A stretch of DNA of 46,035 bases, from positions 1-46,035 of the forward strand of contig JAEUOX010000340.1 of NCBI GenBank assembly GCA_016790475.1, read 5' to 3'. Positions 38,701-44,243 of this stretch are shown piece after piece. The stretch's first letter is position 1; every line of letters begins with the position of its first letter. The notes under the pieces are model-generated. The model saw only the letters and a program-made list of their open reading frames with translations. It was not told the DNA's origin and made no database searches. Source of the stretch: Rhodoferax sp. (lineage in GTDB: Bacteria; Pseudomonadota; Gammaproteobacteria; Burkholderiales; Burkholderiaceae_C). The translations under genes and the position numbers were made by a program.

Positions 38701-38755
38701 CGACCGACGGCTTCTCGGCGATCACCAGGGTCTTGCTTGAATCTGCTTTTTTCAT
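35750..38755 (-). CDS. topB: DNA topoisomerase III with H1-like linker and C-terminal SWIB domain
   Basis: 1001 residues, ATG at 38755. The N-terminal Toprim domain (KTLVIAEKPSVAQDIV; CDAGREGELIFR) and the type IA core follow, with the catalytic tyrosine near residue 345 in TYPRTDSR and LLFDLTSLQREAN. Two cysteine-rich zinc-finger-like regions come next (CPNCGGVIKENY; CPKCGGAVYEHG). Residues ~863-929 are almost entirely Ala, Lys, Pro and Arg (AAKKAAP, KKPTAKKAPARK). Residues 930-1001 form a SWIB/MDM2 domain (RTEVVKKLWDYIKAQGLQD; INADAKLQKVFG). It relaxes negative supercoils and decatenates DNA; the tail should add DNA or protein contacts. E. coli TopB has 653 residues. A SET methyltransferase gene is transcribed divergently. 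No strong Shine-Dalgarno precedes the ATG. Confidence 0.92.
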   Translation of the reverse strand: MKKADSSKTLVIAEKPSVAQDIVRALTPVAGKFDKMEEHFENEKYVVTSAVGHLVEIQAPEEFDVKRGKWSFAHLPVIPPHFELKPLDKTKTRLNAIVRLAKRKDVGAFINACDAGREGELIFRLIQQYSKVKHPVQRLWLQSMTPQAIREGFETLRTDRQMLPLADAARCRSEADWLVGINGTRAMTAFNSRDGGFFLTTVGRVQTPTLSVVVEREEKIRKFVSRNYWEIHASFAAAAGEYPGKWFDPTWKKAAANQAAGNTEEPDAELRADRLWTLADAQKIADAVRGKTATVTEESKPTTQASPLLFDLTSLQREANGKFGFSAKTTLAIAQSLYERHKALTYPRTDSRALPEDYLPVVKKTFEMLADSGMKHLAPFAATALKGNYIKPSKRIFDNAKVSDHFAIIPTLQPAQGLSEAEQKVYDLVVRRFMAVFYPSAEYQVTTRISVAAGHSFKTEGKVLVKPGWLAIYGKEAQDETRDGDEKNPAMLVPVKPGEKVGVAAVETRGLQTRPPARYTEATLLGAMEGAGKLIEDEDLRAAMHEKGLGTPATRSSIIEGLINEKYMLREGRELIPTAKAFQLMTLLRGLGVEELSRAELTGEWEYKLAQMEHGKLSRDSFMAEIAAMTERMVKKAKEYDRDTIPGDYATLQTPCPNCGGVIKENYRRYACTGKSGTEDGCGFSFGKTPAGRTFEVAEVEQFLRDRKIGPLDGFRSKAGWPFTAEMVIKYDEDAKNYKLEFDFGDDKAAEESGELIDFGGQESLGACPKCGGAVYEHGKNYVCARSVPTLEQVTPSCDFKSGQVILQQPVTREQFGKLLATGKTDMLDKFVSMRTRRNFKAMLAWDAEAGKVGFEFAPSKFPPRKTAAGKTAAPARPAAPAAKKAAPAAAAAKVAAKKPTAKKAPARKVTAAKAAAPSRAAKAPKAGTLTPSPALAAIVGDGLTARTEVVKKLWDYIKAQGLQDARDKRTINADAKLQKVFGKPQVTMFELAGLIGPHLQ

Positions 38756-38766
38756 CTGACTACAAT
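38737..38766 (+). promoter_or_regulatory. Promoter of the SET-domain gene, inside the start of topB
   Basis: TTGAAT (38737-38742) and TACAAT (38761-38766, 5 of 6) with 18 bases between them. The -35 lies within the first codons of the leftward topB gene, so transcription of the two genes must interfere or be co-ordinated. The predicted start at about 38773 leaves an 80-base leader before the GTG. Confidence 0.55.
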
Positions 38767-38775
38767 TCCGCGTCT

Positions 38776-38825
38776 CGCGTGCGCACAGGCGCACACACCC
38801 GGGCGCGCACCCACGCGCGCACCCA
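38776..38825. repeat. Alternating GC/CA low-complexity tract in the SET gene leader
   Basis: About 50 bases of GTGCGCAC- and GCGCGCAC-type units. The last part is a direct repeat of CGCGCACCCA (38804-38813 and 38816-38825, period 12). Long runs of alternating purine and pyrimidine are prone to left-handed DNA under negative supercoiling. It lies between the topoisomerase start and the SET start. Confidence 0.6.
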
Positions 38826-38853
38826 TGAGTTCACGTTACCAAATTTTTCTACC

Positions 38854-39333
38854 GTGTCCAGAAAACCCCCGACCTCCGATGCGCGCCGCATCCAGACCCG
38901 CCGCTCCGGTGTCCACGGCAAGGGGGTGTTTGCACTGTGCGACATCCCGGAGGGCGAGACCATCATTGAATATGTGGGCGCCATCATCAGCTGGAAGGAG
39001 GCGCAGCGTCGCCATCCGCACGATCCGGCCGATCCGAACCACACCTTCTATTTCCATATCGACGAGAACCGTGTCATCGACGCGCTGTACGGCGGCAACT
39101 CCTCGCGCTGGATCAACCACTCCTGCGATCCGAACTGCGAGGCCGACGAACAGGACGGCCGGGTGTTCATCAAGGCGCTGCGCAACATCCGCGCCGGCGA
39201 GGAACTCAACTACGACTACGGCCTGATCATCGACGAGCGCTACACGCCCAAGCTCAAGGCCGAGTACCCCTGCTGGTGCGGCGCCAAGAGCTGCCGCGGC
39301 ACCCTGCTGGCGCCCAAGCGGCGTCACCGCTGA
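38854..39333 (+). CDS. SET-domain protein lysine methyltransferase
   Basis: 159 residues from the GTG at 38854; upstream in-frame codons give only low-complexity repeat-derived residues. A complete minimal SET domain is present: GKGVFALCDIPEGETIIEYVG (residues 22-42, cofactor-binding), RWINHSCDPNCEA (residues 85-97, with N88-H89-S90-C91 of the pseudoknot) and ELNYDYG with the catalytic tyrosines (Y120/Y122). A post-SET zinc motif Cys-x-Cys-x4-Cys is formed by C140, C142 and C147 (CWCGAKSCRG) with C91. It should transfer methyl groups from S-adenosylmethionine to protein lysines. No Shine-Dalgarno is evident. Divergent from topB, whose lysine-rich tail is a plausible substrate (inference). Confidence 0.9.
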   Translation: MSRKPPTSDARRIQTRRSGVHGKGVFALCDIPEGETIIEYVGAIISWKEAQRRHPHDPADPNHTFYFHIDENRVIDALYGGNSSRWINHSCDPNCEADEQDGRVFIKALRNIRAGEELNYDYGLIIDERYTPKLKAEYPCWCGAKSCRGTLLAPKRRHR

Positions 39334-39361
39334 TGGCGGCCCACCGCCGGCCGCGCTGACA

Positions 39362-40177
39362 ATGACCGGGCCCGCACCGGGCGACTGGCCGCTGGAGGCC
39401 CTGCAGGCCCAGGCGCAGCCCCTGTTCCCGGGCCTGCGCGTCGAGGCGGTCGCGCAGATCGACTCCACCAACACCGAGCTGATGCGCCGGGCCCGTGCCG
39501 GCGCCGTGCCCCCGGCGACCCTGCTGGTTGCCGAGACGCAGACGGCCGGCCGCGGGCGCCTGGGCCGCAGCTGGGTCACCGGCAGCGCCGGGCCGGGCCG
39601 CCTGCCGGCCCTGACCTTCTCGCTGGGGGTGGTGCTGGCTCCGCAGGACTGGTCCGGCCTGTCGCTGGCGGTCGGGGTGGCGGTGGCGGGCGCCTTGCAC
39701 CCGGCGCTGCAGATCAAGTGGCCGAACGACCTCTGGCTGCACGAGCGCAAGCTGGCCGGCATCCTGATCGAGACCGCGCAGGTCGGCGGGCAGCGCCTGG
39801 CGGTGATCGGCATCGGCATCAATCTGGAGCCGCCGCCGGCCGACCTGCTGGCCGGCCTGTCGGTGCCCCCCACCGGCCTGCGGGCCGTCTGCCCCGATGA
39901 CAGCGCGCCGCAGGTGCTGCTGCGCGTGCTGCCGGCGCTGCTGGCGGCGTTGCGGCAGTTCGAGGCCGGGGGCCTGGTGCCCTTCCTGGAGGCCTACCGC
40001 GCGCGCGACCTGCTGCAGGGGCGCGCCGTGCTGCTGAGCGACGGCACGCAGGGCACGGCCCACGGCATCGACGCCGGCGGCGGCCTGCTGGTGCATACTC
40101 CGGCCGGCATGCGCACGATCACCAGTTCCGAAGTCAGCGTGCGGCCGGTGGCACCGGCCGCGGGCCGCGGCGCCTGA
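39362..40177 (+). CDS. birA: Biotin--[acetyl-CoA-carboxylase] ligase, no DNA-binding domain
   Basis: 271 residues, ATG at 39362. Class I biotin protein ligase: the biotinyl-AMP loop GRGRLGRSW (residues ~61-70), the catalytic K119 in IKWPNDLWLHERKLAGIL, and the C-terminal SH3-like domain (GRAVLLSDGTQGTAHGIDAG). It joins biotin to the carboxylase carrier protein in the cytoplasm. The winged helix that lets E. coli BirA repress biotin genes is absent, as is usual in this bacterial group. Followed 5 bases later by a small membrane protein gene. Confidence 0.92.
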   Translation: MTGPAPGDWPLEALQAQAQPLFPGLRVEAVAQIDSTNTELMRRARAGAVPPATLLVAETQTAGRGRLGRSWVTGSAGPGRLPALTFSLGVVLAPQDWSGLSLAVGVAVAGALHPALQIKWPNDLWLHERKLAGILIETAQVGGQRLAVIGIGINLEPPPADLLAGLSVPPTGLRAVCPDDSAPQVLLRVLPALLAALRQFEAGGLVPFLEAYRARDLLQGRAVLLSDGTQGTAHGIDAGGGLLVHTPAGMRTITSSEVSVRPVAPAAGRGA

Positions 40178-40182
40178 GCACG

Positions 40183-40593
40183 ATGCTGCGCCTGATCGTC
40201 CTGGGCCTGGTGCTGCTGAATGCGGGTTACTACGCCTGGTCCCACGGCATGCTGCGCAGCTACGGATTTGCGCCGGCCCAACAGGCGGAGCCGCAGCGCG
40301 TCGCCCAGCAGATCCAGCCGCAGCAGCTGCGGGTGCTATCCGGCGACGAAGTGCGCCCCCTGGAGTGCCTGCAGGCCGGGCTGTTCGACGATGCCCAGGC
40401 CGCAGCGCTGCGCCAGCTGGCCCAGAAGGTGCTGCCCGAGGGCAGCTGGACGCTGGAAGACGCCACTGATCCGGCGCGCCCGGATGCGCGTGGCAAGCGT
40501 CTGCGGCTGCCGGTCGTCGACGATGCGCTGCGGGCACGGCTGGACGAGCTCAAGCCGGCGTTGGGCACCCTGGCCCTGGCGCCCTGCAAGTAG
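40183..40593 (+). CDS. Small membrane-anchored protein downstream of birA
   Basis: 136 residues, ATG at 40183. One N-terminal membrane helix (LRLIVLGLVLLNAGYYAW) precedes a ~40-residue Gln/Pro/Ala-rich linker. A C-terminal domain follows (LECLQAGLFDDAQAAALRQL, then LPEGSWTLEDA, and a final cysteine) that has the layout of SPOR-like peptidoglycan-binding domains without a clear match. Two cysteines (CLQ and final CK) could pair in the periplasm. Operon position suggests co-expression with birA. Function not recognised. Confidence 0.72.
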   Translation: MLRLIVLGLVLLNAGYYAWSHGMLRSYGFAPAQQAEPQRVAQQIQPQQLRVLSGDEVRPLECLQAGLFDDAQAAALRQLAQKVLPEGSWTLEDATDPARPDARGKRLRLPVVDDALRARLDELKPALGTLALAPCK

Positions 40594-40602
40594 CACGCCG
40601 CC

Positions 40603-41664
40603 ATGGCCTCCCGCCGTCCCCGCTCCGCGGCTGCCGACCCGCAGCGCACGATCAACCTCGCGCTGCAGGGCGGCGGCGCCCACGGCGCATTCACCTGGGG
40701 CGTGCTGGACCAGCTGCTCGAGGATGGCCGCATCGGCGTCGACGGCATCTCCGGCACCAGCGCCGGCTCGATGAACGCGGTCGTGCTGGCGCACGGTCTG
40801 CTGGACGGCCGCGATGCCGCGCGGCAGGCCCTGCAGGACTTCTGGCGCGCCGTGTCCGACGCCGGGCAGCGCCTGAACCCCTGGCGCTGGTTCGGTCTGC
40901 CGGACCCGATGGCGGGCGACGGCCCCTGGGCCAGCCTGGCCGGGCAGTGGTTCAGCGCGGTGACGCACGCGTTCTCGCCCTACCAGTTCAACCCGCGGCA
41001 GATCAACCCGCTGCGCGAGGTGCTGCTGCAGCGGGTCGACTTCGAGCGGCTGCGCCGGGAGTCGCCGATCGGGCTGTTCCTGGCGGCCACGCATGTGCGC
41101 TCCGGCAAGGCGAAAGTGTTCGGCATCGACGAGGCGATCACGGTCGACATGGTGCTGGCCTCGGCCTGCCTGCCGCAGCTGTTTCCGGCGGTCGAGGTGG
41201 ACGGCGAGTTCTACTGGGACGGCGGCTTCATGGGCAACCCGGTGCTGTACCCGCTGTTCTACGAGACCCGTTCGCGCGACGTGCTGATCGTGCACATCAA
41301 CCCGATCGCCCGGGACGGCCCGCCGCCCCGCACCGCCGAGGCGATCCTGGACCGCGTCAACGAGATCAGCTTCAATTCCTCGCTGGTCAAGGAACTGCGT
41401 GCCGTGGCCTTCGTGCAGAAGCTGATGGATGCCGGCTGGATCCGCCCGGAACACCAGCACAAGCTGCGCTATGTGCTGATGCACTCGCTGCGCGCCGACA
41501 AGGTGCTGTGCGACCTGCCGGTCAACAGCAAGATGCGCAGCGACTGGGCCTTCCTGACGGACCTGCGCGACCGCGGCCGCGCGGCGGCGGCCGAGTGGCT
41601 GGCGCAGAACTACCGCTACCTGGGGCAGCGGTCCTCGGTGGATCTGCGGCAGGAGTTCCTGTAA
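40603..41664 (+). CDS. Patatin-like phospholipase
   Basis: 353 residues, ATG at 40603. Patatin fold: oxyanion glycine loop LQGGGAHGAF (residues 21-30), nucleophile S53 in GTSAG, and dyad aspartate D206 in WDGGFMGNP. There is no signal peptide and no autotransporter domain, so it is probably cytoplasmic or peripheral to the membrane. It hydrolyses acyl ester bonds of phospholipids or related lipids. It lies 9 bases after the membrane protein gene and converges on the exonuclease fusion gene 16 bases away. Confidence 0.92.
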   Translation: MASRRPRSAAADPQRTINLALQGGGAHGAFTWGVLDQLLEDGRIGVDGISGTSAGSMNAVVLAHGLLDGRDAARQALQDFWRAVSDAGQRLNPWRWFGLPDPMAGDGPWASLAGQWFSAVTHAFSPYQFNPRQINPLREVLLQRVDFERLRRESPIGLFLAATHVRSGKAKVFGIDEAITVDMVLASACLPQLFPAVEVDGEFYWDGGFMGNPVLYPLFYETRSRDVLIVHINPIARDGPPPRTAEAILDRVNEISFNSSLVKELRAVAFVQKLMDAGWIRPEHQHKLRYVLMHSLRADKVLCDLPVNSKMRSDWAFLTDLRDRGRAAAAEWLAQNYRYLGQRSSVDLRQEFL

Positions 41665-41680
41665 GAGCGCGCCGGCCGCC

Positions 41681-43846
41681 TCAGTACCCTACGCGCGCCA
41701 GGTAGCTCTCGCGCGACGCCGCGCGGGCCTGCCCCAGCGTGTGGATCCCCTTGTCGGCCAGCAGCGGCAGCAGCTTCAGGAACACCTGCGCCGTCACCGT
41801 CGCGTCGCCCAGCGCGGTATGGCGGCCTTGCACCGCGATGCCCAGGCGCTGCGCGATCGCCTCCAGCGCATGGGATTCCTGGTGCGGATGCACGACGGTG
41901 GACAGCAGCAGCGTGTCGAGCACCGGCTGGTCGAAGCGCAGGCCGGTGCGCTCCTCCTTGAGTTGCAGGAAGCGCATGTCGAAGGCCGCGTTGTGCGCCA
42001 CCAGCACCGTGTCCTGTGCGAAGGCGTGGAAGGCCGGCAGCACCTGGTCGATCGTCGGCTGGCCGGCGACCATGGCCGGCTGGATGCCGTGGATCGGAAT
42101 CGACGCCGGCGAGATCGGGCGCTGCGGGTCCACCAGCTGCTCGAAGCCCTCTTGCGGCAGCAGGCGGCCGTTGACGATGCGGGTTGCGCCGATCTGGATG
42201 ATCTCGTCGCCGGCCGAGGGCTCCAGCCCGGTGGTCTCGGTGTCGAACACGGTGTAGGCCAGGCCGGCGAGCGGGCGCGACTCCAGGTCGCTGCCGGCCG
42301 CGCCGGTCTGGAACAGGTCGAAGTCGTAGTACTCCGGCCGCTCTGCCCCTGCGGAGAGTGCCGGTGCCGCATCGCCATCCGTCGTGTCCTGTCCGCTGGC
42401 CAGCGGTAGCAGGAAGCGGAAGAAGGCCTCGTGCCGGGTGCGCTCGCGCTCGAACCAGAATGCGCCGCCATGGCGGTCCACGATGTCGCGCACGCTCAGC
42501 GGCGTGGCATCGTTGCCGATGCGCATCGGGTCGAGCTCCCAGCTCATCACCGTCTCGGTGCTCATGACCTGTCCGCGCCAGACCAGATCCAGATGCGCAC
42601 GCGGACCGGCACCCGACAGCCGCAGCCCGGTCTGCGTGATGCCGAATTCGTCGGCCAGCCGCGCGGCCAGGTAGGCCAGGGCCTGCATCAGCGAGAAGCT
42701 GTCCACGCGCAGCCACAGCGCGTCGTCCACCGGCGCGGCGTCCACCTGCAGACGGGCCGCGGATTCGATGCGCCGGGCGATCGCGGCCAGCAGGTCCGCA
42801 CCGCGCATGTCCTCCATCGGCCAGCGCGTCTTCAGGCCGGTCGCGGCGGTCTGCGCAAAGTGCTGCACCCGCTCGGTCAGTGCGGCAGTTTCCTCGCGCA
42901 CCACGCCCAGGAAGCGCGCATGCATCGCCGGCTCCAGGTCCGGGTAGCCCAGCATGTCGACGGCCGCCTGCAGATTGGCCAGCGCGCCGCGGCTGCCCTC
43001 GGTCATCGCGTGCAGCAACTGGTCGCGCAGGGCCTCCTGCTCGAATTCGCGCGTGACGTTGTCCAGCATCAGCACGAAGCCGCCCAGCACCGGCCCGGGC
43101 TGGTCCAGTACCGCGGCCATCTGCACGCGCAGCAGCTGTCCGCCGCGGGTCGTGGTGACGAACTGCGCCGACGGCTGCGCCACGCCCCGTGCCAGCCGCT
43201 GGCGGATCGTCTCCAGCGCGTGGTCCACCAGCGGGCGCTCGAACACGGTGTAGATCGAGCGGCCCAGGCCGATCAGGCCGCTGGCGCCTTCGGCCAGCCC
43301 CGGTGTGCCGGACAGCGTGCGGAACTGCAGCCGCGCGCGCTGGTTGTACAGCAGCACCTGGCCGTCCAGGTTGCAGACCACGACGCTCTGCGTGAGCTCG
43401 GCCATCAGGGCCGCGAGGCGGCGGCGCTCCTGGTCGACCTGCCGGCTGGCCGACAGCACCTGCTGCTGCATGTCGTCCTGCAACGCCGTGCGCTGTGCGA
43501 CCAGCGCTGCGATCGCCTGTGCCAGGCTGCGCACGGCGCTGCCGCCGCCATCCGGCAGTGCGGCGTCGGTCCGCTCGGCCAGCTGCACCCGGGTGGCCTC
43601 GTCCAGCCGCGCGACCGCCGCCACATGGTCGCGGAACAGGCGCTGCGCCAGCATCGCCAGCAGCACGCTGACGACCATCCAGGCCATCAGCACCAGGGCC
43701 AGTCGGGACGCCAGCACCTCGGACAGCAGATCGCGCTCGGCAGGCGCCAGCGTCGCCCACACCATGCCGGCGGTCAGCGCGACCCAGGCGCCCAGCAGAA
43801 GCGCCGGCGCCGCGGCCGCCAGCAGGGCCCTGCGCTGCAGGTTCAC
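41681..43846 (-). CDS. Membrane sensor/degenerate kinase fused to DnaQ-type 3'-5' exonuclease
   Basis: 721 residues from a GTG at 43846 (GGAGG 7 bases upstream), overlapping the response regulator stop by 4 bases. Order: two membrane helices (residues ~8-65), a coiled region, a PAS-like domain (TQSVVVCNLDGQVLLYNQRARLQ, residues ~150-270), a helical kinase-like segment with no HExxTP-type phosphoacceptor (LLHAMTEGSRGALANL), and a weak ATPase-like part ending HEAFFRFLLPL. A complete DEDDh exonuclease follows from ~528: D535/E537 (VFDTETTGLEP), D623 (AHNAAFD), H676 and D681 (HTALGD). The nuclease residues are intact while the kinase residues look lost. Output is probably nuclease activity controlled by a membrane signal; this is inferred. 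Confidence 0.85.
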   Translation of the reverse strand: MNLQRRALLAAAAPALLLGAWVALTAGMVWATLAPAERDLLSEVLASRLALVLMAWMVVSVLLAMLAQRLFRDHVAAVARLDEATRVQLAERTDAALPDGGGSAVRSLAQAIAALVAQRTALQDDMQQQVLSASRQVDQERRRLAALMAELTQSVVVCNLDGQVLLYNQRARLQFRTLSGTPGLAEGASGLIGLGRSIYTVFERPLVDHALETIRQRLARGVAQPSAQFVTTTRGGQLLRVQMAAVLDQPGPVLGGFVLMLDNVTREFEQEALRDQLLHAMTEGSRGALANLQAAVDMLGYPDLEPAMHARFLGVVREETAALTERVQHFAQTAATGLKTRWPMEDMRGADLLAAIARRIESAARLQVDAAPVDDALWLRVDSFSLMQALAYLAARLADEFGITQTGLRLSGAGPRAHLDLVWRGQVMSTETVMSWELDPMRIGNDATPLSVRDIVDRHGGAFWFERERTRHEAFFRFLLPLASGQDTTDGDAAPALSAGAERPEYYDFDLFQTGAAGSDLESRPLAGLAYTVFDTETTGLEPSAGDEIIQIGATRIVNGRLLPQEGFEQLVDPQRPISPASIPIHGIQPAMVAGQPTIDQVLPAFHAFAQDTVLVAHNAAFDMRFLQLKEERTGLRFDQPVLDTLLLSTVVHPHQESHALEAIAQRLGIAVQGRHTALGDATVTAQVFLKLLPLLADKGIHTLGQARAASRESYLARVGY

Positions 43847-44217
43847 GGCCGTTCCTCCAGCAGCGACCGCACCCGCGCCACCAGGTCGCGTGTCGAAAAG
43901 GGCTTGGTGACGTAGGCGTTGGCGCCCAGCGCCAGGCCCTTGGCAACATCGGTGTCCCGCCCCTTCGCGGTCAGCATCAGGATGCGCACGCCCTGCAGTC
44001 GGGCCTCGGCGCGCACCTCCTGGCAGACCTCCAGCCCGGTCTTGCGCGGCATCATCACGTCCAGCAGCACCAGGTCCGGCGGGTCGGCCCGGATCGCGTC
44101 CAGCGCCTCCTGGCCGTCGCGCGCGACGCGTACCGTGAAGCCTTCGCGCTGCAACAGGTACTCCAGCGAGATCAGGATGTTGGGCTCGTCGTCGGCGATC
44201 AGGATCGTGGCGGGCAT
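43843..44217 (-). CDS. Receiver-only (CheY-like) response regulator
   Basis: 124 residues, ATG at 44217. Single receiver domain: acidic pocket D9-D10-E11 (IADDEPN), phosphoacceptor D53 (LVLLDVMMP), threonine in LMLTAKG and lysine in YVTKPF. There is no DNA-binding output domain, so it must signal through a protein partner. It sits between a histidine kinase gene and the sensor-exonuclease gene and overlaps the latter, making that fusion the obvious candidate partner. Confidence 0.93.
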   Translation of the reverse strand: MPATILIADDEPNILISLEYLLQREGFTVRVARDGQEALDAIRADPPDLVLLDVMMPRKTGLEVCQEVRAEARLQGVRILMLTAKGRDTDVAKGLALGANAYVTKPFSTRDLVARVRSLLEERP

Positions 44218-44243
44218 GGTGCGGGTGTCTCCAGGGAAAGAGG

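Noticed and set aside
35708-38740. Open frame of ~1000 codons on the plus strand opposite topB
   Set aside because: Low-complexity Leu/Arg/Gly/Ala-rich translation with no domain; it is the shadow of the topoisomerase gene.
38776-38825. CRISPR or tandem-repeat array
   Set aside because: Only two imperfect 12-base periods in a simple-sequence tract, with no spacers and no cas genes.
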